A DNA stretch of 64,000 nucleotides from Fomitopsis serialis (taxonomy: Eukaryota; Basidiomycota; Agaricomycetes; Polyporales; Fomitopsidaceae): NCBI RefSeq assembly GCF_022376445.1, contig NW_025955016.1, positions 124,001 through 188,000 of the forward strand. Reading direction: 5' to 3'. The notes beneath the pieces were generated by a model. The model saw nothing but the letters and a program-made list of their open reading frames with translations, was not told where the DNA came from and did no database searches. Made by a program: the position numbers and the translations under genes. Positions within the stretch are counted from its first letter, which is position 1. Each line of letters starts with the position of its first letter. Below are positions 43,845 through 59,829 of this stretch, one piece after another.

Positions 43845-46800
43845 ATGGACTTTTCCGAGACGGAAGCAAAGCAGGCGACTCCCACTTTCACTACGGAGAT
43901 GAGCGTCGCTTCTGACCAGCCCGACGTTTTCGAGAAAGCGTCTGTCTGCGAGCCTCGCTCGCGCCGCATGGGCATATCAGGCCCTCCGTCGAGCTACAGA
44001 CTCTCTACCAGCACCACAGGCACTTCAGAAAGCGCACCGTGGACAACGCCTCCCTCGTCTCCCCTCCTAACCTCTTCTTCTCCACCTAGACCTCCCCGGT
44101 CTCCTCTGCGTCCCACAGGCCCAGAGCAGCGCGTTTCTTCGTTGCTTCAACCTGACATAGCAGACATCGACGACGTCATGCCTTTGTCGCATTCGCGCAG
44201 CCTCGGTTCCCTCTCCGGTATGTTAAACTCGCAGCCAGCGAGCCTAAGGTCTGGTCTCTCTGGACGTTCTCAGACACCAGACAAGCCTCTGCCCATAACT
44301 CCCGATCCATCAACGTCCTCAGCCACCCTTGACGATGATCACGATCGCGTCCACGAACCCACACCGGAACCTAACGATTCCGTGTTCGCGTCTGACTCCG
44401 GCTCGTCCTCGCTTCTCAAACCACCGACGGCGGTGACGAAACGCGTCCGTGCACTCGAGGAGTTGCTGTCGAGCGAGAGAGCGTACGCGTCTGACCTTGC
44501 GATCATTCGGGACATACACATCCCTCTTGCGTCAGGTGAGTACGCACACGACTTGGCCTTGCTTTCATGACTCAGACTCGCGTCAGGGCAACCTGCGCCT
44601 TTCCCTGCGGCTCCCGCGACCCCACCGTCCTCGGGGTCATCGGTACGCACCCAATCGACATCGTCGGATTCCTTACCGGGTGCGTCCAGCTCGACATCCT
44701 CGCCACCAATGACCCGGGACGATATCCGGATTATCTTTAACAACGTTGCGGAACTGGCCGTATTCTCGGACTCGTTCACGGAGCAGATCGAAGAAGCACT
44801 AGGATCCGTGCTCGAGGGAGGGTCAGGCGAGGACCACGTCGGGGCGCTGTTCTTGGAAACGGTATGACCACGCCCACGCGCCCTTCATTGCTGTTCATAT
44901 TGACCGATTGCGTGTTCCAGATTTCTACCATGGAACCGCTTTACCTCGCGTATATCACAAAGCATCCCATTGCCTTGGAGCACCTGAATGGCCTGCCGCA
45001 GACTCCGGCGCTCACGGCCTACCTCGCGGAGTCACGCACGCTCGCGTCGAGGCTCACCCACGCCTGGGACCTGCCCTCGCTTCTCATTAAGCCCGTGCAA
45101 CGTTTGCTCAAGTATCCACTTCTGCTGGGTGCGATCATTGAGGAGACGCCCGATGTGCACTCAGACAAGGCAAACCTCAAACGTGCCCGGGAGAAGATGG
45201 AGGAGGTTGCACGCGGCGTGAACGAGGGCAGGAGGCGGCGGGAGGTGATCAAGGAGGTGCTCAACAACGCCGCCTCATCCGGGACGCCGAGCAAGCGGCA
45301 CAGCGACCCGAAGCCCAAGCCGAAGAAGAAGGGTCTTAATATTGGCGTGTCGGCCTCCGTGAGCCTCGGGCGGATGAAGAGCTTCAGTATGAAGCCAGGA
45401 AAGGCGAAGGAGGGCGCCGAGGCGAACCAGGAGGCTGAGCAGGTCGTGCGGCTAGGTGAAAAGGTGAGGAAGTGCGAAGCCTTCGCCAGGACGTTCGCGA
45501 AGGAGACAGTTGAGTGGTGCAAGACGGTGCAGGGTCTGATGGACCAGCTATCGAGATGGTCCACGAGCTTCGGGCAGGTGATCGGCGTATCGCAGCCTGA
45601 GGAGTCGGAGGCTTTCGCTGCCTTCATTCAGGTCAGCACGAAGGAGCTGCCGGCGCTGTGCGAGGACTTCACCAACGTCGTCAAGGAGAAGCTCTTGCCA
45701 GAACTATCCAGGCTCGTGGATTCGAGCCTTGCGCCGCAGCGCCTAGTAGAGGCGATGTCCACCCTAGAGCCACTGCATCTAGGTCTGCTCAACCTGAACG
45801 TCGCCAAGTCACGTCCTCCGCCCCAACTCCTGGAGGCATCACAGTCTTACGTCGCGCTCCGTGCCCAGCTCGCATCCGAGCTGCCTGCGTATCTGACGCT
45901 ACTAGACAAGGGGCTGGTGGCCTGCTTCAAGCAGTTCAACACCTGGCAGATGGACTTCTACCTGCGGGTACGCGATCGGTGGCTAACCCTGTGGAACTCT
46001 CTCAAAGTGGAGGGCGAGATGAACGCTGGTGCTGCCGAGACCGTCAGGGTCTGGTGGTCTCGGTGGGCGGACATCGAGGGCCAGACACTTGGTCTGAACA
46101 TTGTACGGCAACCCGAGAAACGCGTGCAGGCACCAGAATTAACGCGGCAGAAATCGCGGCTCCGCATGAAATTCTTCGATGACGACTCTAGCGAAACAAG
46201 CTCTACCGTCGTCGTGTCGTCCTCTATCCTCACTCTCGACCCTAACTTCGCGTATGAGCCTCTCAGCTCGCCGTCTACGTTGTCACTGCAGACACCCGTC
46301 AGCGCCAAGGCCCGGAGTGTGCGCTCCCTGGACGTTGGGCGCAAGCTCGAGCGCCACAACTCAGATGAGAGCCTCCGGTCGAAAAAGTCGGGCAAGTCAG
46401 CGAAGTCGATGGGCCACCAGCCGAGCCACAGCGTTACTGTCGTTGACCCCGACGTCATCGGGTATGGGTACGGCGACGCGTTGAATTCCTTGAACACGAC
46501 GCCACAGAAGCTTCGGACGAAGAACAGGCCTGTTCCGGCTCCGCTTCCGCTGAAGAAGTCACACTCCCATGGACGTCTGTTGGATGAGGCCGCTGATACA
46601 CGTCGGAAGAGTCCTCGTCGTGCCAATACCGACCATCCTTCTCCGAAACGCCCCCAGTTCGCAGACGACACGGATGCCGGGGTCGGCCTGTGCGAAAGCC
46701 ATCCTTCAAGCGGAGGCTGACGGAAACACTCCTACCTAGCTCTACTTCTGTCGTACGACACCATCGGTCGCCCTCCGCGCCTGGCCATCCGTCTCCATCA

Positions 46801-47136
46801 TTCCTGCAGACTACCACACCACCCCACAGCACCCCCTCTTCCAGTCGGCACCGAAGCAAGGGACCAAGCGTTGGCAGTGCAAGGATACCGTGCCTGTATA
46901 CTTGTCGGGTCGTGCACCCGTGTGAGCCGCCGCCGGGTGTCTCATACCGCGACCTTCCTTTCTTTACGCTCCACATTGGAGATTGTTACGACGTGCTCCA
47001 AGAGGCCGGCCATCCAGCCCTCCATGAAGACCTTCCTTTGTATGTTGACGATGGTGAGGACTGTTTGCTACTCGTACGAAAACGTACGGAGGACATTGGT
47101 TGGGCGTTGGCCAGCTTCATGCTACCGGCGGATTAA
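43845..47136 (+). CDS. Rho guanine-nucleotide exchange factor, DH-BAR-SH3-like
   Basis: Exons 43845-44535, 44587-44861 and 44921-47136, about 1,060 residues. A long Ser/Pro-rich N-terminus is followed by the DH domain (KRVRALEELLSSERAYASDL, split by a Ser-rich insertion, then LAYITKHPIALEHLNGLP, SLLIKPVQRLLKYPLLLGAI). A BAR-like coiled region follows (EKVRKCEAFARTFAKETVEW, MSTLEPLHLGLLNLNVAKS, FKQFNTWQMDFYLRVRDRW). Next is a basic Ser-rich stretch, and at the end an SH3-like domain (FTLHIGDCYDVLQEAGHP, DCLLLVRKRTEDIGWALAS). This order is that of Tuba/Gef1-type Cdc42 activators at the cell cortex. Near 46679 (GGGG run) the frame shifts by one base; the exon sum misses a multiple of three by exactly one. 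Confidence 0.88.
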
Positions 47137-47394
47137 GGGATGCTCTATTTAATAATCATCAGGATTAGGACTATGGTCGCAGCTGTAGTAGCACATGTGT
47201 TCTTGTATATCCTCGACATTGTCCCGCCTGCCTCATTGTGTATACCTTGTAGAACTCTCATTGGTAGTTGGTGTCTTGCTCATCTGGGTTTTCCTAGTAC
47301 ACACTACAGTCTTGTAAAACAACACGCTCGCTACAATAGATACAATATAGTTGTCTCGTATTGCCGTGACAGATCGTCGATAGGTCGTTGTCTA

Positions 47395-49045
47395 TCAGCA
47401 TTTCCCAATGATACCTTCGCGTTGGAGACGAGTCAACTCCTCCTCGCCCAGCCCCAGTTCACCAATGAGGACCTCTCTGTTGTGCTGACCCAAGTCGGGA
47501 CCGGCCCAGCGTGTTTTGGCCTCGCAGCCCTCCAGCACCGGAGTCACCCTCGGCATCTTGACGGTCCACCCCTTCTCCCCATCCTTGTCTCCCACCCAAA
47601 CTTCCTCGACGAGTCCCCTCGCCCGCACCTGCGGGTTGTCCACGATCTCCTTGACACTCAGCACGCGCCCACTCGGCACACCGACTCCCTGGAGCACCTC
47701 CTCGACTTCCTCCGCCGTGTGTTCGCGCGTCCAGGCGGAGATGGCAGCCTCGATCTCCTGCTGGCGCGCGACACGGTGCTGGTTGTGCGCGAAGTCGGGC
47801 CCCGTGAGATCTGGCCGCCCGACGGCGTTCATCAGGCGGACGTACATGCTGTCAGCGTTCGCGCCGATGACAACGAAGGACGGGACGCCCGGGGAAGACG
47901 GGGAGGGCTTGCAAGGATAGGCATTCGTCGGGACGATCCCTGTGATTGAGGATCCAGAGGGCCCGCGGATCTACAGGGAGGGAATCAGTTCACTGAGTCT
48001 TCGCAGGTACGGCTGCTCTGACCTTGCCCTTGCGGTCGTATTCCGGTATAATTCCCTCCGTCAGGTTCATCATGCTGGAGCACGCACGGTCGTCCCAACG
48101 ATCATCCTACCAGAGCGACGCGCACGACGCACCTTTCTAGAATGCTCACATCCACCGTCTGCCCTCCGACCAGGCCCCGAGCCTCCTTCGCCGTTCTAGA
48201 CAGAAGCGCGAGCACCTACATATCGCGGGCATGAGGTGGGATTGCCGCTTAGAGGCGGCGCAGATCCATTTAGTGCGGGCGGCTCACCGTTCCGAGCGCA
48301 GCATGGAGTCCTGCAACAGAGTCTCCAAGACTGATGTTCGGGCGGACAGGTGGGCCATCCAGCATGCCCGTCTCTGGGTCCGGGTGACCGTTGATATAGC
48401 GGAAGCCGGACTGTGCCTCGCAGACAGATGCGTATCCTGGACGGGAAGCCCATGGACCTGTCTGCCCGTACCCACTGACCCGCGTGAAGATGAGGGACGG
48501 ATTGTGCGGATGTAGGTCTTCAGGGCTAAGCTTCCATTTCTCCAGGGCTAGACGTCTGTGAATGAGTATGATGCAGAGCGAACTCGCGGTAGGACTGACT
48601 TCCGGGCTTGAAGTTCTCGAGTAGCACATCACTTTTGATAGCTAGTTTCCTGATCAACCTGAACGGGGAATCGTCCGTCATTTGAGTGACGTCTGTCCCT
48701 ACTGCGACACGTACTCTCTGCCTTCCTCTTTCCGAAGGTCTATCGTCACACTCTTCTTGTTGCGAGCAATGCTCCGCCACCAAGGACTGACCCCATCGAC
48801 GTCTAGCTCACGCCAGACGCGCAGTGGGTCCCCTACGTTCGGTGGTTCCACTTTGATGACTTCTGCGCCATAGTGCCTGGTAGTATCAAAGTTGGTCCTC
48901 GATAACTCTTCCATTCACGCGGAAGGGAACCTACCCAAGAAGTTGGCCGCAGAAAGGCCCCGCAATGACTTGGCCTATTTCGAGTACGCGAATGCCCGAA
49001 AGAGGGAGATCTTTGGTAGCATCTCCTGGAGCGACGCTGTACCTT
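47395..49045 (-). CDS. CaiB/BaiF family (class III) CoA-transferase
   Basis: Multi-exon, about 430 residues; the first coding exon is certain only from DLPLSGIRVLEIGQVIAG, and no ATG in frame was found just upstream, so the start is approximate. Next: GPFCGQLLG|HYGAEVIKVEPP across an intron, WWRSIARNKKSVTIDLRKEE, SDVLLENFKPG, LIFTRVSGYGQTGPW, NISLGDSVAGLHAALG. Then NAVGRPDL and VPSGRVLSVKEIVDNPQV near the C-terminus. The family moves CoA between carboxylic acids (formyl-CoA:oxalate, succinyl-CoA:glutarate types); in fungi the mitochondrial succinate-dependent type is likely. In wood-decay fungi oxalate handling is one possible role, but the substrate cannot be read from sequence. Confidence 0.88.
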
Positions 49046-50246
49046 GACACATTCCAGTTAAGAATAAGATGCGGATTTCGTTGAAGTCCAGGCACATCAT
49101 TTCGACTCACTGACGCGTTGAGGCTGATGGCTTGTGTATAGCAACCCTCCGCAAAGACACGGCTCTACTTGACCCATGGCGAAGACCTGGGAACATATCT
49201 TTCGTGCAATGTGGATCTGGCAGTGGCTGCTGGCCGCTGTTGGGAACTTGAAGTGCCAACTTGGACCACCGACTCAGAGTCAATTGCAACAGCTAAAGCA
49301 GACGGTGGATGCTCAGTCAATCCGGAACGCGGAGGATAATAAACGTTTTTAAGGTGTCAGGTGAGCTCGACCACCGAGCCCCGGTGACCTCAGACTGAGA
49401 GATGAGTCTCGGGAAACGACTTGTCGTCGGCAAAATCGGTCCCGCCGGTACACCAGTGTCACGCTGCAGCTGGATGGGTCCCGGCTCCTGAGGCCTGAAG
49501 ATTGGGCGAGTAAACCTCAACAGAGTTTTTGTAGAAGGTCGTGACTTTAAGCAATACCAAGGAGGATGTGATTTGGATGTAACAGTCCGTCAGTACCCGG
49601 TCATGTTCAACTTCAAGTTGCCTCCCCCGCAGTGACTGCGCAGGTGACTGCCTCCGAGTCGAAATCGTATCTCAGATCTACACTATCAGCTAGTCAACTC
49701 AAGTTGTTGCTACTACCCACTCTACTTCAACCTGTTACTTTATCTTACTCGGAGTCGCTGCAACCGAAGGTTGAGACATTCTGTAGATCATGAAACCCAT
49801 GAATCTTCCGAGTCGTGGCTGGGCACTCAGCCGATGTCCAGAGACAAATGGGCCAGTCGCCTACATCTTCAGTTCCATGCTATAGTCTTGTCTAGCCAAT
49901 CCAGAGCCCTCCCAAATCAGCAAACCCGTCAATTCGTACCGACCGGGTCTGCAAAGAAATTCCGACCCATGCATGTGAGTGGATCTGCGGCTTCAAGTTT
50001 CCCGCTCGGTCAGAATGACAACGGAATGCCAATGCCTAGGCCCTTTCCTAGTAGCCATCGGACTCCGTCACCAGTTGCAATCGCAATGCTGACTATAGTC
50101 ATTATGCGGATAATCCGTGACTGGTTTCTCGGTGGGAGCAATGGTGTGAGGCCCCAAGGGCCAAGATGCTTGCAAGGGGTATGCACGAGCGTAAAGGTTC
50201 GGTGATCCCGTCAGGTCACCTTGCCATCACAGTCAGTATAATCCAA
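49046..50246. other. intergenic, no supported gene
   Basis: 1.2 kb. A 144-codon plus-strand frame (49771-50205) has no recognisable pattern. Confidence 0.45.
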
Positions 50247-51300
50247 CAAGCGCAAGAACGGATACACATACTACCAACCCGCAAGCGGATATGGATGCGC
50301 GGATACCAACGCGCCGCCCCCGCGTCCCCGTCCCCATCCTCGCAGACCCCTAACATGACCATCCGAAAACGCATATAAGGCCACCCAGTCTCAGCGGGAC
50401 CCTCAGTATCATCATCACTCGCACACGCACAAACCAGCATGTCCGCATCCGCTTCTGCTGTCATTTGCTCTGCCCTAGCTGGTCTAGGGTTCTCCTCCCC
50501 CGCTCTCGACGCTATGTGCTCGCTGGCCGAGTACAAGCAGTACACCAGCGGCGAGGCACACAAGGTGTCCCGCCGGTGTGGCTCGAGGGGCGGGGAGGGG
50601 AGTGCGCTCCCTTCGCCGTCGGCGGAAGAAATAGTCTATCCTCGTGAAAAGTAAGTAGCATCCTCGTCCTACCGAGGGCCACTCCTGACGAAGTCCTCCG
50701 TCGACAGAGCTCGCGCCCCAAAAGCCTCCCATCTTTTCATGGAGGTCGGCGACGAGAACGAGGACGGCTACGAAGCCGGATGCGAGAGCGACCCCGATGC
50801 TCTCGCACGCACGCGACACCTCCGGAGCAAGCGCAGACACAGTTCCAGTCGCGCTCGCACGGAGACTGTCGCGTCCCCCGGCACGAAGGCGTACGATGGT
50901 CTCGGCCTAGGCCTCCCTTCGGAAGTCCTTCCTCAGCCGCACAGAAGACCAGCGTACGACTTCGAGGAGGTCGACGATATCCCCAAAAGCTCCACCTTGG
51001 TTGTGGAGAGGGATATCTGCCGCCCTCGGGCTGGGCGGGCGTGGGACAGCTGGCCGCCTGTCGCGCCGTCCCCGTCACTGCTGCCCAGTCCCACCCTGGC
51101 GTTTGGTCCGTCGCGGACCTGCCTGTCTCCGGGTAGCCCTGCGTGGCCTCGGGTGTCGATGGCGCCGTCGCCGTCGATGCTGCCGAGTCCGCGCTTTGCG
51201 TTCATGGGTACTCCGAGGCGGCCGGCGTGGCCTCCGGTAGCACCGTCGCCGTCGATGCTACCGACGCCTGTATTCTGATGCTATGGCTTGCCTGGAGCAT
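50247..51300. repeat. inverted duplication, left arm
   Basis: Matches 56353-57410 in reverse complement with most bases identical. It carries a complete gene with its promoter (TATA at 50374-50378). Similarity fades on both sides. The two arms face each other around the PMR1-type ATPase gene. Confidence 0.9.
50439..51278 (+). CDS. orphan small protein with C-terminal PSPS repeats (intact copy)
   Basis: Two exons (50439-50650, 50708-51278) sum to 260 residues. Not recognised. The start is Ala/Ser-rich (MSASASAVICSALAGLG), then a short Cys-bearing stretch, an acidic patch (MEVGDENEDGYEAGCESD) and a basic patch (RHLRSKRRHSSSRART). The last 80 residues repeat a unit of about 33 residues three times (WPPVAPSPSLLPSP, VSMAPSPSMLPSP, WPPVAPSPSMLPTP) with AF(G/M) spacers. 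A TATA box lies 61 bp before the ATG. A frameshifted second copy is at 56382-57220. Confidence 0.6.
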
Positions 51301-51822
51301 TAATGCCACCTGTATTAATATCATGAATGGATGTAAAAGAAAGCAACATCGCTACAGGCTGGTGTGAGGCCACGTACATTCCGGATGACCAGTGAAAGTT
51401 GGGTTAAGTATGTCGACTGCTGATATGATGTGAACTGTCTGTCAGGCTGTGGAACTAGCCATACTGAGACCACGAAGCAAATTTTTCGATGTTTTGCCAA
51501 CGTACAAGCATCAACTTGGCAGTAGGCCCCTTCCAAGGGCGCCGCCTCGAGCCGTGTTCAGTTGGAGAATTACTCTTAGGCCCCCGACTGAGTAATGAAT
51601 TAATGAGTAGATCATTTTGTGACATGACTGCACCACTTACTTACATGGGGCCGACATACTCCGGTCGACTGCTACGTGTAGCGCGTGGTTCGTGAACTCC
51701 TTCCTGTTATGGTGTGCATCTTACCCAGTTTGGTGTCCTCTACGAATGACGTATTCGGTCGCTTCCTTCGTCTGTTCATTCAGTGACTATGACGCAATGC
51801 TTCCCTGATAGTTCCGAGCATG
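51301..51822. other. intergenic, no gene seen
   Basis: About 520 bp inside the inverted duplication, before the small minus-strand gene. Confidence 0.5.
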
Positions 51823-52140
51823 TCAATCCCTTACGGCGGTATATAAGGCGGACCATTCTTGTGGATGACCACCCGAACCCTTCTTGACCTTGAACTCCCA
51901 TCTTCTGTTCTCAACAGACGGCCGCGGCAAGTCGTTGCTGACGTACTCAAGGTACTTATGTCCTCTCATCACGCCGGCAACACTGGTAAAAAAGATTAGG
52001 TTTATACCGTATGCGTGTCTGAATGCACAACTTACCTTTCCCGTCCCCAGATACTTGATCTTCAGTCTCCTTCGAGACGCAAGAGAGTCGGACGACCAAC
52101 GGACGACTATTACAGAGAATCTGAGAAATAGACGACGAGC
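51823..52140 (-). CDS. possible NDUFA12/NDUFAF2-like complex I protein, partial
   Basis: A spliced reading gives RRLKIKYLGTG then, after an intron with GTAAGT and a T-rich acceptor, VAGVMRGHKYLEYVSNDLP, RPSVENRRWEFKVKKGSGG and HPQEWSALYTAVRD. The order 'basic lead, G..K(Y/F)xEY, ..RRW..., P.EW' is like the NDUFA12/NDUFAF2 (B17.2-like) family of mitochondrial complex I. The 5' end is unclear because the region overlaps the ATPase promoter. The match is weak. Confidence 0.3.
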   Translation of the reverse strand, partial: ARRLFLRFSVIVVRWSSDSLASRRRLKIKYLGTGKVSCAFRHAYGINLIFFTSVAGVMRGHKYLEYVSNDLPRPSVENRRWEFKVKKGSGGHPQEWSALYTAVRD

Positions 52141-52355
52141 GTTTCCTCTGACGGCAGGGCGGCTCGGCGCGATCAATCGCCACGTGGATATGGTCTTGGC
52201 AGCGCAGCGGGCGCCTGTGAAGTGAGTTTCCTGCGGGTTTCCTGTGCCTCCAGCAGGCTCACATCCCGGAGGTCGCACGGACTCCGTCTGCGCGTAAGCT
52301 TTCTCATCGGCAACGTCGCCCTCTCCACGATCGCACGGCGACTACATCTGCACCA

Positions 52356-56113
<3,758 letters not shown>

Positions 56114-56352
56114 CATTCCAGGGTATTCGCGGGCCCTTCATGTAATGGTATTTATCTATATTACTCGCACTGATCACGACCGTGTAATCTATGGCTTGTA
56201 TGCACCACGTCGAGAAGATGGCTAATTCTGCGTTGCTCGTCTTCGCTCGCTGACAGCTGAACTTTAGGCTGCATTGGTCTCGCAACATCACACAACATGA
56301 GTGTCTTTCCGTTGATCAATATCCAATTCTGATACTACTCAGTACAAGTGGT

Positions 56353-57410
56353 ATTGCTCCAGGCAAGCCACTGATACAGCATCAGAATACAGGCGTCGGT
56401 AGCATCGACGGCGACGGTGCTACCGGAGGCCACGCCGGCCGCCTCGGAGTACCCATGAACGCAAACCGTGGGCTCGGCAGCATCGACGGCGACGGCGCTA
56501 TCGACACCCGAGGCCACGCAGGGCTACCCGGAGACAGGCAGGTCCGCGACGGACCAAACGCCAGGGTGGGACTGGGCAGCAGTGACGGGGACGGCGCGAC
56601 AGGCGGCCAGCTGTCCCACGTCCGCCCAGCCCGAGGACGACAGATACCCCTCTCCACAACGATGGCGGAGCTTTTGGGGATATCGTCGACCTCGTCGAAG
56701 CCGTACGCTGGTCTCCTGTGCGGCTGAGGAAGGACCCCCGAGGGGAGTCCCAGGCCGAGACCAACGTACGCCTTCATGCCGGAGGACGCGACAGTCTCCG
56801 TGCGAGCGCGACTGGAACTGTGTCTGCGCTTGCTCCGGAGGTGTCGCGTGCGTGCGAGAGCATCGGGGTCGCTCTCGCATCCGGCTTCGTAGCCGTCCTC
56901 GTTCTCGTCGCCGACCTCCATGCAAAGATGAGAGGCTTTCGGGGCGCGAGCTCTGTCGAAGAAGGACTTCGTCAGGAGTGGCCCTCAGTAGGACGAGGAT
57001 GCTACTTACTTTTCACGAGGATAAACTATCTCTTCCGCCGACGGCGAGGGGAGCGCACTACCCTCCCCGCCCTCGAGCCACACCGGCGCGACACCTTGTG
57101 TGCCTCGCCGCTGGTGTGCTGCTTGTACTCGGCCAGCGAGCACATGACGTCGAGGGCAGGAGAGGAGAACCCTAGACCAGCTAGGGCGGAGCGAATAACA
57201 GCAGATGCGGATGCGGACATGCTGGTTTGTGCGTGTGCAGGTGATGATGATACTGAGGGTCCCGTTGAGACTGGGTGGCCTTATATGCATTTTCTGATGG
57301 TGCTGTTAGGAGCCTGCGAGGACGGGGACGGGATGGGGACGGCAGCGCATCGGTACCCGCATATCCATATCCGTTCGCGGGTTGGTAGTATGCGTATCCG
57401 TGCTTGCGCG
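56353..57410. repeat. inverted duplication, right arm
   Basis: Reverse-complement copy of 50247-51300. It contains the second copy of the orphan gene with its TATA region. The spacer between arms is about 5.05 kb and includes the whole PMR1 gene. Confidence 0.9.
56382..57220 (-). pseudogene. second copy of the PSPS-repeat orphan gene, frameshifted
   Basis: The same two-exon structure as 50439-51278. The second exon is open and nearly identical (EVGDENEDGYEAGCES ... SPSMLPTPVF, with V/F, G/D, T/A type changes). In exon 1 one G is missing from a G-run after CRRCGSR-like codons, so the frame leaves the exon 2 frame and ends early. Initiation at another ATG in the other frame could still reach exon 2. 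Selection on exon 2 seems visible, so a recent loss or a sequencing error are both possible. Confidence 0.65.
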
Positions 57411-57542
57411 TGTCGGCCTTGGTGGCGCACGTTCTAGCATGTTCTTACCAACCTATCCAGAACCGAGAAGCTCGCATACCTGGCTGTCAATATTTCAATG
57501 GTGAGCGATGGCATACAACGTCCGGGACCGCTTACCTGAGCC

Positions 57543-59829
57543 CCAGTGAAAAACGCATCTGCTGGGAGATGCTCTGAGATGCTCGGAGCTGCTCGGTGGG
57601 GCCGCTGTCAAAAGGACATCTGCGAGCAGCTCCGAGCAGCCTGGAGCATGAAATCCGGACTTTTTGCATTTTTCAAGATGCTCGGAGCTGCTCTGAGGGT
57701 GAAAATTACGTGTATGCAGCTGGGAGCAGATCCGGGCATATTGCTAGATGCTCCTGTATTGCACTAGCTGCCAGAAAAATAATACAATTATCGTGTATAC
57801 ATTGCCCGCGTCCTGCGCCGCCCGCGCCCTGGATACCGCGCCCGCGCGCCCACACCCTGCGTACCACCCGCATGCCACGCCCGACGCCCGCATACCGCGC
57901 CCACGCGCTCCCGCCCAACCACCCCACACACCACCTGCACACTACGCCCACCCGCTTCCTACGTACCACGCCCGCCCGCACCCTGCATACCGCACTTGCA
58001 CCCGTTTCACGCCTTCGTCTCACTCACACGCGCCCGCCGCTCGCCGACATTTCTTGGCTGCTGCGCTTCATTTCGTCACCTTCGTGGACTTGACGACTCC
58101 TGTAGGTATTGGCAGAATGTGAGTGTTACGAGTGCCGAGTCCTACCATACACAATCTGAAACATACGCATTATTGTCTTGAAGTCGGGGACATCGAGAGC
58201 CTTGCGCAACTTGTGTGTATGTTCCTCAGGCTTAACTGCCGGCTCACTGCCTACGCACCTTGTTCTCCTTGCAATGCCGTGATCAGTGAGAAGATGCGTG
58301 AGCGACTGAGGCGAGCAAGTGAATGGGCAGGCAGGGCGAGCGGACAACAAGCACGCAGGCGAGCAGCAGTGGGCAGCAAACAAGCAAGACCAAGGGAGTG
58401 ACCACTGCGGAGCAGACACAATCAACGAGGAACAAATGTGTGCACAAGGGAGTACAGGTGCGCGAGGCAGAACGGGTGTGATGGGCTAGGCAGGGGACCG
58501 GGTGCGCAGGCAAGAGAGACCGCGGGAGAGAGTGGGCACGCGAGCGAGAGAGAACGGGGGAGAGAGCGGGCGGGCGCACGAGCGGGAGGCACCAGGTAAG
58601 AGAATGGGCAAGAGACGGGTACACTTGAGAGAACGGGCAGGCGAGTAAGCGTGCAAGTCGACGGGTGGGCGAGTCAGCAAGTGAGCGAGAGAGTTGGCAA
58701 GCTGGAGAGCGAGCGGGAAAGCAGGAGAGAGGGCGGACGAGCGGGCGGGCGGGCAACGAGGCGAATGACTTCAATGAGGAACCAGGCGAGCAGACAGTTT
58801 GTCTGCTGCACACTCGGAAATTGGTGTACGCACCATGCTTGCCCATCCATTGTGTTCCCAAACGCGGACGCTTTTGACGCGTCCCTGAGCCTTTCCCGTC
58901 CATCCAAGTGTGTCTTGAGACGCACTTATGATGCGTTCGCGGTCACTGCCGGCATTCTTGCGTGCCCCACGCTTGACGCGCCTAGTTTGCTATGCCTGTG
59001 TGGCACGACGGCGTGATTGAGCGCGGCGCCGGGCGAGTGGTGAACAACACTGTGAGCGTGGCCAGGCAAGATCAGGCAGAAGACGAGAGTGGGCGGGCGG
59101 GCGTGAGATCGCGTCGCTCGGCGCGCCAGCGATCCTTACGGCGATGTGCACGGGTCCCGCGAGTCATAGTACCGACAGGTGGATAAGCGGGTGGGCGAGT
59201 CAGCCAGTTAGGGAACGAACGGGCGAGTGGATGGCCAGCCATGTAATGTGTGAATGAGACGTGCGGACAGGCAAGAACGCGCGTGGAAAGTGAAAAATAT
59301 GCATGGGCAAGCGAAAAGACGCGTAGGCGAATGAGACAGGCATACCGGAGGGCGAGCAGGCAGACAAGTGTGCAGACAAATGAAGAAGTGAGCAGGCAAG
59401 CGCACGGCGGGCGAGCAGTAGACAAGCGGCGGGCAATTGAGCACTAGGTGATGGTGGTAAGAGCATGAGAGAGAGGGGCAGGAAGACGACGACGACGACG
59501 GTCGTTGCTGCGAAGAGATTACGTCATACCAGAGCGGGCGGGAATGTTAGCTTATAATGCGCATCGCGCAGTGTCGCCGTAAGTACTTAACGCAAGGGGA
59601 CGTCCACGGCAGACTCGACAGCAATATTGATAGGCTACAGCCCCAGCTCAGAGGCAAAAGACATTAAGCTCTAAGCTCTAACGACGATGAGTTAACTCGC
59701 TAAGAAGCTGTCATTTGGTGACTTTGCTGTAAGCCGTCAGCAGCTCGGAGCAGATTCGGGCAGTTTTCGACGACGCGCGCAGCTCCGAGCAGCTCAGCGC
59801 ATCTCCCAGCAGATGCGTTTTCCATTGGG
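57543..59829. mobile_element. non-autonomous hAT-like TIR element, 2.29 kb
   Basis: An 8 bp direct repeat cctgagcc flanks it (57535-57542, 59830-59837). The ends are inverted copies: left CAGTGAAAAACGCATC then TGCTGGGAGATGC, right (complement) CAATGGAAAACGCATC then TGCTGGGAGATGC; similarity goes on for about 55 bp (57544-57600, 59770-59827). Short gctcggagctgctc motifs repeat just inside both ends, as for transposase binding. No transposase is encoded. The inside is C-rich (57800-58040) and purine-rich (58290-58770, 59040-59420) low-complexity DNA. 8 bp duplications and CA(G/A)TG ends fit the hAT superfamily. Confidence 0.8.
58290..59420. repeat. purine-rich low-complexity tracts in the TIR element
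   Basis: Two stretches (58290-58770, 59040-59420) of G/A-rich plus strand with units such as gcgagcgagagag, ggcgggcg and aggcgagc, separated by about 270 bp of ordinary sequence. Same vocabulary as 35920-36560. Confidence 0.75.

Noticed and set aside
49771..50205. 144-codon plus-strand frame
   Set aside because: No recognisable pattern and atypical composition; it ends just before the inverted duplication.
58283..58903. 206-codon minus-strand frame in the TIR element
   Set aside because: Same reason: low-complexity DNA keeps several frames open.
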